Source: Salinimicrobium sp. TH3 (GTDB lineage: Bacteria; Bacteroidota; Bacteroidia; Flavobacteriales; Flavobacteriaceae). From it: a stretch of DNA of 64,000 nucleotides. The stretch covers positions 1-64,000 of the forward strand of contig NZ_JAPONB010000013.1 in the NCBI RefSeq assembly GCF_026676115.1. The letters are read 5' to 3'. Of the stretch, positions 35,745-43,652 are shown piece after piece. The translations under genes were made by a program, and so were the position numbers. Positions within the stretch are counted from its first letter, which is position 1, and the number at the start of each line of letters is the position of its first letter. The notes beneath the pieces are model-generated. The model worked only from the letters and a program-made list of their open reading frames with translations. It made no database searches and was not told the origin of the DNA.

Positions 35745-36285
35745 ATTTAATTTCTTTACTGTAAATAATAATCCAGAGTAACCAAAGAAGGAAAACAACT
35801 CCATAGATCACCAACGGAAAAGCAATAGAGTGCAGGAAATGGGCATATTCGGGAAGTTCATATATCCCAATGGCCATAAAGGCAATTCTTAAGATATTTA
35901 CCACATAAATAATTACGACTCCCGCCAGGGTGAAGAAAAAAGTAGTCTTTAATTTTCCCGAGAAAGCTAACATAAAAGATACAAAGAGGATAATAATACT
36001 GGCGGCATTACAACCTTCAATAATCCGAGCCACAAATTTACCGTTGACCATCAAGTGCATGTTGGTTTCGGGGTATCCCGGTGTTACTTGCGAATTATAG
36101 TTAAAAGCAGATACCACGGCTTCACTTTGGACCGCCACAAGGTGCGTAAGAAAATCGGGATAATATTCTCCCCAGTCAAAATTTTGCAGGTACAAATTGT
36201 ACAGCAATGCTAACAGGAGATAGCCACCTAAAAAGGTGAAAATAAACCGTATTACCGGGGCGTATTTCTGAATAAGGCGGCGCAA
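35728..36285 (-). CDS. xrtF: exosortase family protein XrtF
   Basis: An integral membrane cysteine transpeptidase/peptidase of the exosortase type, 185 residues with about five helices. The catalytic triad is visible: Cys92 in IIEGCNAASIIILF, Arg133 in VVNILRIAFMAIG, and His152 (or His149) in EYAHFLHSIAFP. Exosortases process proteins with a C-terminal PEP-CTERM-like tag; the XrtF target is unknown and none is encoded here. The only in-frame start ahead of the first helix is TTG at 36285, preceded 19 nt upstream by a TACTTTTG box. Confidence 0.87.
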   Translation of the reverse strand: MRRLIQKYAPVIRFIFTFLGGYLLLALLYNLYLQNFDWGEYYPDFLTHLVAVQSEAVVSAFNYNSQVTPGYPETNMHLMVNGKFVARIIEGCNAASIIILFVSFMLAFSGKLKTTFFFTLAGVVIIYVVNILRIAFMAIGIYELPEYAHFLHSIAFPLVIYGVVFLLWLLWIIIYSKEIKYERSR

Positions 36286-36304
36286 ATTGTGCTTATGGTT
36301 TCAT

Positions 36305-36356
36305 CAAAAGTATTTATTTAAAATCAAAGGCTAAGCTGAATTTTTAAATACTTTTG
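36305..36356. promoter_or_regulatory. divergent -7 boxes for xrtF (minus) and the GAF gene (plus)
   Basis: TACTTTTG appears on the minus strand at 36305-36312 and on the plus strand at 36349-36356, 19 and 16 nt before the two start codons. TTG partners are not clear for either. The pair supports the chosen starts, including the TTG start of xrtF. Confidence 0.4.
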
Positions 36357-36372
36357 CTCAAAAAAGTAAACA

Positions 36373-36828
36373 ATGTCATTTGATAAATTAAGAAAAGAGA
36401 CCGCAGATATTATTGCCAATGAAAAAGCTTCTGTAGAAGCTCGTCTTACCCAACTTTGTGAGTTGCTTAAAGCTGAAGTTAATTACTATACCTGGGTTGG
36501 TTTCTACTTTAAGAACGGCGATAAAAATGAATTGAAACTAGGACCTTTTGCAGGTGAACCTACAGATCATACCATCATTCCCTTCGGAAAAGGCATTTGC
36601 GGCCAGGTAGCTGTCTCCAACCAAAATTTTGTGGTACCCGATGTCAAAGCTCAGGACAATTATATCGCCTGCAGCATTCATGTTAAAGCAGAAATTGTTG
36701 TGCCTTTGTTCAAAAACGGTGAAAACATTGGTCAAATAGATATTGATTCCAATGTCGCAGATCCTTTTACTGAAGAAGATGAGCGCTTTTTGGAATATGT
36801 GAACGAAAAAGTAGCAGAGATACTGTAA
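36373..36828 (+). CDS. GAF-domain protein, free methionine-(R)-sulfoxide reductase-like
   Basis: The 151-residue single GAF domain matches fRMsr, which reduces free methionine-R-sulfoxide in the cytoplasm. It shows YYTWVGFYF, GPFAGEP, FGKGICGQVA (Cys76), VVPDVKAQDNYIACS (Cys100) and EIVVPL, IGQIDIDS. Cys76 and Cys100 keep the 24-residue spacing of two family cysteines. The third, expected about ten residues before Cys76, is not there (TDHTIIPF). Activity could therefore rest on two cysteines or be altered. Single gene. Confidence 0.85.
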   Translation: MSFDKLRKETADIIANEKASVEARLTQLCELLKAEVNYYTWVGFYFKNGDKNELKLGPFAGEPTDHTIIPFGKGICGQVAVSNQNFVVPDVKAQDNYIACSIHVKAEIVVPLFKNGENIGQIDIDSNVADPFTEEDERFLEYVNEKVAEIL

Positions 36829-36867
36829 TTAATATGCTGAAACAAGTTTAGCATGACGCTAAAAAAT

Positions 36868-36902
36868 AATTGGTGCCAAAAATGTCATTTTTGGCACCAA
36901 TT
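36868..36902. terminator. bidirectional terminator, perfect 15-bp stem
   Basis: AATTGGTGCCAAAAA and TTTTTGGCACCAATT enclose loop TGTCA between convergent genes. T-rich tracts flank both sides. The top of the stem contains the palindrome AAAATGTCATTTT that recurs elsewhere in the window. Confidence 0.8.
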
Positions 36903-36922
36903 GTTTTAGTTTCTTTACCGTT

Positions 36923-38242
36923 CTATTCTTCGCGGGTCAATTCATGAGTACCACCGCCCTGCATCAATATCATTTTATCGGCTTCGGGTTCAAATTCCAG
37001 TTTTAATCCGGCTCGGGTGAACTGGAACTTGTTTTCGTCATAAGCTTCAAGAGGAAAAGATGGCTGCCCGGTTCCCTGCCCCATCAAAGTTCCATCTTCT
37101 ACAAAGATCTCCAGCTTTAGCGGGAAGGTTTCATTGCCATAAGTACCAGTATATTCCTGAAGTTTTTCTTCGGGCACTTCCATGGCAGGCTCAAAAGAAG
37201 GAAGTGTAAAGTCCAATCCCCAATAAATACTCATAGCTCCAATTACAATCTCATTAGGAGAGAAATCTGTACCGTTGGAAATATAAGTTACGGCCAGGTC
37301 TTCTTCGGGATAGTAGGCACTCATGGAATTAAACCCGTCTATGCCCCCTGTGTGACCATACAGGGTTTTGTCGTTAAAGGGAAAATTAAAAAGCCCCATT
37401 CCATAACCATTTTTGAAAGTTTTCATCTGCTCAAAAGTTTCTTGTTTGAGCACTTTCCCTTCAAAGAGAGCTGTGTAAAAGGAATTGAGATCTGAAGGGG
37501 TGGAAACTATTGCCCCTGCGCCCATAGGAATACTCATATCGGTTTCGGTAGCTGGTTTCCAATCCTTTTTCTTTTGGTATGAAAAGGCTTCAGCATTATC
37601 TGAATTTATTTTTCCGCCGTAATAGGTATCCTTCAGCTCAAGCGGTTCAATAATTCGCTTTTTAAGCACCCCGGCATAGCTATTATTTTCTACATCCTGC
37701 AGGATGAAAGAAAGCAGCACGTAATTAGTATTGGAGTATTCGTTCTTTTCCCCGGGCTGGAAGGAAGGCTCATGAGCTTTAAATATTGCCAAAAGATCTT
37801 CCTTGGATTTAGGCTCCTCCATGTAATCCAGGTAAGCTTCCTCATTGGTGAAATTAAAAAGCCCGCTTTGGTGCCTTAGCATATCTTCAATGGAAATCTT
37901 TTCTGAATTGGGAAGGGAAGGATAAAATTCTGAAAGTTTGGTGTCCAGCGACAATTTCCCCTCTTCAACCAGTTGCAGGATCATGGCGGCAGTAAATGTC
38001 TTGGATATTGAACCAATGCGGTATTTGGTACGCACATGGGACTTAATATTTTTAGACATATTGGCATAACCAATACTTTTTGTGTAAACAGGTTTGCCGT
38101 TCTTATGAATAGCAAAGCTACCCATCCCCTTGTTGTTCTCTTCAACAGCTTCAAAAAGACTGTCCATTTTCTGAACATCAAATTCCTGCGCCCCAACTAT
38201 CGAGACGCAAATAAAAGCGAGAAATGTGAATAATTTTTTCAT
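36923..38242 (-). CDS. serine hydrolase, class C beta-lactamase/D-peptidase fold
   Basis: The 439-residue exported protein (signal peptide ending SIVGAQ) has the penicilloyl-serine motifs: Ser78-Ile-Ser-Lys81, YSNTNY as the Tyr-x-Asn element and HTGG as the third box. A C-terminal beta domain of about 100 residues (EYTGTYGNETFPLKLEIFVEDG) resembles that of D-aminopeptidases and esterases in this family. It could act on peptidoglycan peptides, D-peptides or esters; the sequence does not decide. It lies downstream of an ABC permease gene with a 78-bp gap. Confidence 0.88.
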   Translation of the reverse strand: MKKLFTFLAFICVSIVGAQEFDVQKMDSLFEAVEENNKGMGSFAIHKNGKPVYTKSIGYANMSKNIKSHVRTKYRIGSISKTFTAAMILQLVEEGKLSLDTKLSEFYPSLPNSEKISIEDMLRHQSGLFNFTNEEAYLDYMEEPKSKEDLLAIFKAHEPSFQPGEKNEYSNTNYVLLSFILQDVENNSYAGVLKKRIIEPLELKDTYYGGKINSDNAEAFSYQKKKDWKPATETDMSIPMGAGAIVSTPSDLNSFYTALFEGKVLKQETFEQMKTFKNGYGMGLFNFPFNDKTLYGHTGGIDGFNSMSAYYPEEDLAVTYISNGTDFSPNEIVIGAMSIYWGLDFTLPSFEPAMEVPEEKLQEYTGTYGNETFPLKLEIFVEDGTLMGQGTGQPSFPLEAYDENKFQFTRAGLKLEFEPEADKMILMQGGGTHELTREE

Positions 38243-38320
38243 GTTAGATTGATTAAAAGATTGATTGACAGAATAAATCTACATAAAATAGTATTGTGTT
38301 ATACAAAGTATAATAAATTT

Positions 38321-39574
38321 TCACATTCCGGTTCTAATAGCTTCAACAGGATCCAGTTTTGATGCTGAAATTGCCGGCACTATTCCCGAAATCAATCCAA
38401 TGACTGCCGATACTGCTGTACCTATAAACATATTCCAGGAAGAAAGAATGAATTGGAAACTTCCAGTGAACTGGGAGACCACAATAGAACCGACCCACAC
38501 CAGGAGTAGACCTATAAGACCACCTATAACAGAAAGTATTATGGCTTCAAATAAAAACTGAAACAGGATGAACTTGTTCTTGGCTCCGAGAGATTTTTGA
38601 ATACCAATAAGGTTCGTACGTTCTTTTACACTAACAAACATGATGTTAGCTATTCCAAACCCCCCTACAAGGAGAGAGAAACCACTAATTATAAGTCCGA
38701 AGAAATTCAGCTGCCCTGTCATATTATCGATAAGATCGGTAAAACCTTCCAGTTGATTCACAAAAAAGTTGTTGACATCATCGCGTCGTAACCCCCTGAA
38801 GTTTCGGAGCTGTTGTGAGATATATGCTATAAGTTCATTGCTGTCAACATCGGGATCGGGTTTGATAACCACCTGTGGAAAAGTGCCGCGGTTGCTTCCT
38901 CCATAGATCCTCCTTACAACATTAACAGGTACAAACACATTTGTGTCATGACTGCCACCAAAAAGGCTTGCCCCCTTCTTTTCCAATACGCCAATTACGG
39001 TAAATTTCCTTCCGTAGAGCCTTACCTGCTGCCCCAGGGCATTGCGGTTTCCAAAGAGGTTCTCGTAAACATCATGCCCCAGCACGATGACAGGTGTACC
39101 ACTAACAGATTCGGCCATATTAAAGAAACGGCCTTCTTCAATCTCAAGGGCTTCAATATCATAATATTCTGAAGAAACAGCAGCTATACCAACGTTTGAT
39201 GCTGTTTTATCGCTGTACTTAATATTTTCGGGCGGCACATTGAGCACGTAAGACATAGCCGAAACATCGGGTACAGAGCGGCTCAAATATTCATATTCCT
39301 CATAGCTAACATCGGGGAATTGTTCCCTTTTCCATTGAGGCACCTCGGTGGGACCAAAAGAGAAACGGGTGAGGATCATGGTGCGGTTATCCAGTGAACT
39401 CAGGCTTCCTTTAATTTCCTTCTCCAGTGAATCTACTGCGGCAAGTACAGCAATAATCGAGAAAATCCCAATGGTGACTCCCAGAAGAGACAACATGGTT
39501 CGCAGTTTATTGTTTTTGAGAGCGCTTATTGCGAAAAAAAAACTCTCTTTAAGAACCCTTAAATATATTAACAT
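38321..39574 (-). CDS. MacB/FtsX-type ABC transporter permease
   Basis: The 417-residue permease has one N-terminal helix (NKLRTMLSLLGVTIGIFSIIAVLAA), a large periplasmic MacB-like domain (about 50-280), and three C-terminal FtsX helices (ISGFSLLVGGFGIANIMFVSVKERT, IGIQKSLGAKNKFILFQFL). It ends with ISASKLDPVEAIRTGM, typical of the family. Such proteins transmit force across the membrane for lipoprotein, peptide or drug export. No ATPase subunit is encoded next to it in the window, so the partner is elsewhere. Confidence 0.9.
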   Translation of the reverse strand: MLIYLRVLKESFFFAISALKNNKLRTMLSLLGVTIGIFSIIAVLAAVDSLEKEIKGSLSSLDNRTMILTRFSFGPTEVPQWKREQFPDVSYEEYEYLSRSVPDVSAMSYVLNVPPENIKYSDKTASNVGIAAVSSEYYDIEALEIEEGRFFNMAESVSGTPVIVLGHDVYENLFGNRNALGQQVRLYGRKFTVIGVLEKKGASLFGGSHDTNVFVPVNVVRRIYGGSNRGTFPQVVIKPDPDVDSNELIAYISQQLRNFRGLRRDDVNNFFVNQLEGFTDLIDNMTGQLNFFGLIISGFSLLVGGFGIANIMFVSVKERTNLIGIQKSLGAKNKFILFQFLFEAIILSVIGGLIGLLLVWVGSIVVSQFTGSFQFILSSWNMFIGTAVSAVIGLISGIVPAISASKLDPVEAIRTGM

Positions 39575-39691
39575 CGTAGTTTTTATGAGTTATTAGATAC
39601 CTGCACTCCATAAGACGCCGGGTTTGAAAATTCGTTACAAAATAATTATATAATTAAAGGTAGCAGCCCCTTAATTTTATATCGAAATAAT

Positions 39692-39699
39692 TACTTTTG
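39692..39699 (+). promoter_or_regulatory. -7 box for purH
   Basis: TACTTTTG, 22 nt before the purH ATG, matches TAnnTTTG. No clear upstream TTG is visible at the usual spacing. Confidence 0.4.
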
Positions 39700-39721
39700 C
39701 AACCTCAACAAAACCAACATA

Positions 39722-41248
39722 ATGAGCGACTTCAAATCGGCCAAATCTGCACTTATTTCAGTTTTTAATAAAGACGGGCTTGAACCTGTAGTAAAAAAAC
39801 TTAATGAACTGGGAATCACCATCTATTCTACGGGAGGAACCGAAAAGTTTATTAAGGACCTGGGGATAGATGTGGTTCCGGTTGAGGATATTACTTCCTA
39901 TCCTTCCATTCTTGGAGGACGGGTTAAAACCCTTCACCCAAAAGTTTTTGGAGGTATTTTAAACCGAAGTGATAATACCCAGGATAAAGCTGAACTTGAG
40001 CAATATGAGATCCCGCAGATCGACATAGTGATCGTGGACCTGTATCCTTTTGAGAAGACAGTAGCTTCGGGTGCTTCAGATGGAGATATTATTGAAAAAA
40101 TTGACATTGGCGGGATTTCCCTGATAAGGGCAGCCGCCAAGAATTATAATGACGTGACCTGTGTATCATCTGTAGATGATTATGCCGAATTTTTACAGAT
40201 CATATCAAACAACAACGGAAAAACCAGCCTTAAGGATCGCAAAAGATTTGCTGCAAAGGCTTTTAATATTTCCTCACATTACGATACGGCGATCTTTGAT
40301 TATCTCAATGAAGATGAGATGGCCTTCAAACAAAGTTTCAATGGGGGACAGGAATTAAGATACGGGGAGAATCCTCATCAAAAAGGGCATTTTTACGGAG
40401 ATTTTTCGGCCATGTTTGACAAGCTGCATGGTAAGGAGCTTTCATATAACAATCTGCTGGACGTGGATGCTGCAGTCAACCTTATGAACGAATTCCAAAA
40501 AGACGCACCTACTTTTGCTATTCTAAAGCACAACAATGCCTGCGGACTGGCACAGAGGGAGTCTTTGCTTGAGGCTTATAAAGATGCTTTGGCAGGGGAT
40601 CCTGTTTCAGCTTTCGGTGGAATATTGATCAGCAACACCGGGATTGATGAAGCTACTGCCAGGGAGATCCATGAATTGTTCTGCGAAGTTGTTATAGCTC
40701 CCGGTTATTCCGAAGCAGCTTTGGATATTTTAAAGGGAAAAAAGAACAGGGTATTATTGGTTCAGAAGGAAACAAATCTTCCGGAGAAGCTGGTACGCAC
40801 CTGCCTTAATGGAATTTTGGTTCAGGACAGGGATTCAAAAACAGATTCCGAAGAAGATTTAACTTACGCGACAAACAATAAACCTTCACAACAGGAGTTA
40901 AATGACCTGTTGTTTGCCTCCAGAATTTGCAAACACACAAAGTCAAATACTATCGTCCTGGTAAAAAACAAACAATTACTTGCGAGCGGTACCGGTCAAA
41001 CCTCCAGGGTAGATGCCCTTCGACAGAGTATCGACAAAGCAAACTCCTTTGAATTTGACCTTAAAGGAGCGGTAATGGCAAGTGATGCTTTTTTCCCGTT
41101 CCCTGATTGTGTAGAAATTGCTGACAAAGCCGGGATCACTGCTGTAATTCAGCCGGGTGGATCTATTAAGGATCAACTAAGTATAGACTATTGCAACGAG
41201 AACAATCTTGCTATGGTAATGACCGGCACAAGACATTTTAAACATTAA
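39722..41248 (+). CDS. purH: bifunctional AICAR transformylase/IMP cyclohydrolase
   Basis: PurH performs the last two steps of purine synthesis: formylation of AICAR and closure to IMP. The 508 residues contain the N-terminal cyclohydrolase part (KSALISVFNKDGLEPVVKKL, STGGTEKFI, GGRVKTLHPKVFGGIL) and the transformylase part (ELRYGENPHQKG, FAILKHNNACGLA, DPVSAFGGI, with SDAFFPFPD near the end). Length and motifs are complete. It stands 39 bp ahead of mreB and may share a transcript, an order I recall as common in flavobacteria. Confidence 0.97.
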   Translation: MSDFKSAKSALISVFNKDGLEPVVKKLNELGITIYSTGGTEKFIKDLGIDVVPVEDITSYPSILGGRVKTLHPKVFGGILNRSDNTQDKAELEQYEIPQIDIVIVDLYPFEKTVASGASDGDIIEKIDIGGISLIRAAAKNYNDVTCVSSVDDYAEFLQIISNNNGKTSLKDRKRFAAKAFNISSHYDTAIFDYLNEDEMAFKQSFNGGQELRYGENPHQKGHFYGDFSAMFDKLHGKELSYNNLLDVDAAVNLMNEFQKDAPTFAILKHNNACGLAQRESLLEAYKDALAGDPVSAFGGILISNTGIDEATAREIHELFCEVVIAPGYSEAALDILKGKKNRVLLVQKETNLPEKLVRTCLNGILVQDRDSKTDSEEDLTYATNNKPSQQELNDLLFASRICKHTKSNTIVLVKNKQLLASGTGQTSRVDALRQSIDKANSFEFDLKGAVMASDAFFPFPDCVEIADKAGITAVIQPGGSIKDQLSIDYCNENNLAMVMTGTRHFKH

Positions 41249-41287
41249 TTTTATTACATTTACCAAACCTCAACTAATCGACTAAAA

Positions 41288-42316
41288 ATGGGATTTTTCG
41301 ACTTTCTCACTGAAGAAATAGCTATAGATTTAGGAACTGCCAATACACTTATTATCCATAACGATAAGGTTGTGGTTGACAGTCCTTCTATCGTGGCCCG
41401 CCACCGTACTACCGGTAAGATCATTGCCGTTGGGAAGGAAGCTGCGATGATGCAGGGAAAAACCCATGAGAATATCAAAACTATTCGACCATTAAAGGAC
41501 GGGGTAATTGCCGATTTTGATGCATCTGAAAAAATGCTTACCATGTTCATTAGGGAGATTCCTGCACTTAAAAAGAAGATGTTCACCCCCGCTTTGAGAA
41601 TGGTGATCTGTATCCCTTCTGGAATTACTGAAGTGGAGATGCGTGCGGTAAAGGAAAGTGCCGAAAGAGTTAATGGGAAAGAGGTGTATTTAATACATGA
41701 ACCAATGGCTGCTGCTATTGGAATTGGAGTGGATATTATGCAACCAAAAGGGAACATGATCGTGGATATAGGTGGTGGTACTACCGAAATCGCAGTGATA
41801 GCCCTTGGAGGAATTGTGTGTGATAAATCGGTTAAGATCGCAGGAGACGTTTTTACAAATGACATCGTTTATTACATGCGTACACAACACAACCTTTATG
41901 TTGGAGAGCGTACTGCTGAAAAAATAAAAATCCAGATTGGTGCTGCTACCGAAGATCTTGAGGTACCACCAGATGAAATGAACGTTCAGGGAAGGGATCT
42001 TCTAACAGGAAAGCCCAAGCAGGTGAATATTTCCTACCGGGAGATTGCCAAAGCCCTTGATAAATCGATTTTAAGGATCGAGGATGCCGTGATGGAAACC
42101 CTTTCACAGACTCCGCCGGAACTTGCAGCCGACATTTACAACACCGGGATATATTTAGCCGGTGGAGGATCGATGTTGCGTGGACTGGACAAGAGATTAT
42201 CACAAAAGACCGATCTTCCGGTTTATATTGCCGAAGATCCTTTACGGGCAGTGGTTCGCGGAACGGGTATTTGCCTGAAAACCCTTCATCGTTACAAGGG
42301 GATCTTGATAAAGTAG
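41288..42316 (+). CDS. mreB: rod shape-determining actin homologue MreB
   Basis: MreB polymerises under the inner membrane and guides the elongation machinery. The 342-residue protein shows the actin-fold signatures: IAIDLGTANTLI (phosphate 1), IVDIGGGTTEIAVIALGG (phosphate 2) and the adenosine motif IYLAGGGSMLRGLDKRL. The N-terminus MGFFDFLTEE is of the amphipathic membrane-touching type. It begins the cluster mreB-mreC-mreD-mrdA-rodA, with genes spaced by 9 bp or overlapping. Confidence 0.97.
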   Translation: MGFFDFLTEEIAIDLGTANTLIIHNDKVVVDSPSIVARHRTTGKIIAVGKEAAMMQGKTHENIKTIRPLKDGVIADFDASEKMLTMFIREIPALKKKMFTPALRMVICIPSGITEVEMRAVKESAERVNGKEVYLIHEPMAAAIGIGVDIMQPKGNMIVDIGGGTTEIAVIALGGIVCDKSVKIAGDVFTNDIVYYMRTQHNLYVGERTAEKIKIQIGAATEDLEVPPDEMNVQGRDLLTGKPKQVNISYREIAKALDKSILRIEDAVMETLSQTPPELAADIYNTGIYLAGGGSMLRGLDKRLSQKTDLPVYIAEDPLRAVVRGTGICLKTLHRYKGILIK

Positions 42317-42325
42317 GACTAGCTT

Positions 42326-43153
42326 ATGCAGCAAATAATTAATTTTCTTATTCGCAATAAGAACAATATTCTATTCTTATTGCTGCTAACCTTTTCCCTG
42401 TTTTTGACCATCCAGTCACACTCTTATCAAAAAAGTAAATTTATTAGCTCTGCCAATTTCATGAGCGGCGGCATCTACAGCTGGACAAGCAACATCAACA
42501 GCTATTTTCATCTTGAACAATACAATTTACGTTTACTTGAAGAGAATGAAAGACTCCGCACCCGCCTTGCCGGGTATGAAGATTCTCTGGAGATCGAGAC
42601 CTATAAAGACACCAGTAGTTTTGATGCCGATTACATTTTTAGAGCATCTGAAGTCATTAATAACAATTACGCTAAAATAGACAATTACCTCACAATTAAA
42701 AGTGGGGCCCGTGATGGAATTGAGAGAGATATGGGCGTAGTTACAAGTAAGGGAATCGTGGGAATCGTGGAGAACGTTTCCCCAAATTATTCCACAGTAA
42801 TTTCGATCCTCAATTCTAATTCAAGAATAAACGCGCAGTTGAAACGCTCCAACCATTTTGGGACATTGGTATGGAATGGAGAAGATCCCGCCGTAGTGCA
42901 ATTAACCGATGTACCATCGGTTGCACCTTTAGCCGAAGGAGACACCATTATTACGGGAGGACGCTCTCTTATCTTTCCCAAAGGCATACCTATAGGTGCC
43001 GTGAAGAATTTCTCACTGGACCAGAGCGAGAGCTACTATAATATCGATATCCAACTGTTCAATGACATGACTAACATTGGATATGTTTACATTATTGAAA
43101 ATACAAGTCAGAGTGAAATAAGAGCCCTTCAAAATCTTACTAAAGATGAATAG
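42326..43153 (+). CDS. mreC: rod shape-determining protein MreC
   Basis: The 275-residue protein has one N-terminal membrane helix (about 12-30), a coiled coil (LEQYNLRLLEENERLRTRLAGYEDSL) and the periplasmic beta-barrel domain with GIVGIVENVSPNYSTVISILN, SNHFGTLVWNGEDP and the end motif PIGAVKNFSLDQSESYYNIDI. It links the cytoskeleton to PBP2 and RodA. It begins 9 bp after mreB and overlaps mreD by 8 bp. Confidence 0.95.
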   Translation: MQQIINFLIRNKNNILFLLLLTFSLFLTIQSHSYQKSKFISSANFMSGGIYSWTSNINSYFHLEQYNLRLLEENERLRTRLAGYEDSLEIETYKDTSSFDADYIFRASEVINNNYAKIDNYLTIKSGARDGIERDMGVVTSKGIVGIVENVSPNYSTVISILNSNSRINAQLKRSNHFGTLVWNGEDPAVVQLTDVPSVAPLAEGDTIITGGRSLIFPKGIPIGAVKNFSLDQSESYYNIDIQLFNDMTNIGYVYIIENTSQSEIRALQNLTKDE

Positions 43154-43652
43154 TGTAATTTTCACTAACACCCTTCGATTTGTATTGCTGTTATTAGTAC
43201 AGGTGCTGTTGTTGAATAATATTAATTTTTTGGGTTATATCAATCCTTACCTATACGTTCTCTTTATTCTTTTGTACCCTTTCAATGCTAATCAAACTCT
43301 TTTTATATTCCTTAGCTTTCTCCTGGGTTGGGGAGTAGATATTTTTGAAGATAGCGGCGGCATAAATGCTGCAGCATGCGTCGTAGCTGCCTACATTCGG
43401 CCGGCAATCCTTCGGTTTTCTTTTGGAGTGAGCTATGACTATCAAACCATTAAATTTTCCAGTACCCAACCGGGATCACGATTAAGTTACGTATTGATCC
43501 TTGTACTTGTTCATCATTTTGTATTGTTTTTGTTGGAATTTTTCAATTTTGCACATTTATTGTTACTTCTTAAAAAAACATTTTTTTCGGCAGTGTTTAC
43601 AATAATTCTTGTTTTTCTAACGCTTGCATTATTCAATAAACGATCCAGATGA
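43146..43652 (+). CDS. mreD: rod shape-determining protein MreD
   Basis: A 168-residue membrane protein with about five helices and the family sequence NINFLGYINPYLYVLFILLYPF and GWGVDIFEDSGGINAAACVVAAYIRP. MreD is the small integral part of the elongation complex. Its ends overlap mreC (8 bp) and mrdA (4 bp, ATGA), which fixes its start and suggests coupled translation. Confidence 0.92.
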   Translation: MNSVIFTNTLRFVLLLLVQVLLLNNINFLGYINPYLYVLFILLYPFNANQTLFIFLSFLLGWGVDIFEDSGGINAAACVVAAYIRPAILRFSFGVSYDYQTIKFSSTQPGSRLSYVLILVLVHHFVLFLLEFFNFAHLLLLLKKTFFSAVFTIILVFLTLALFNKRSR

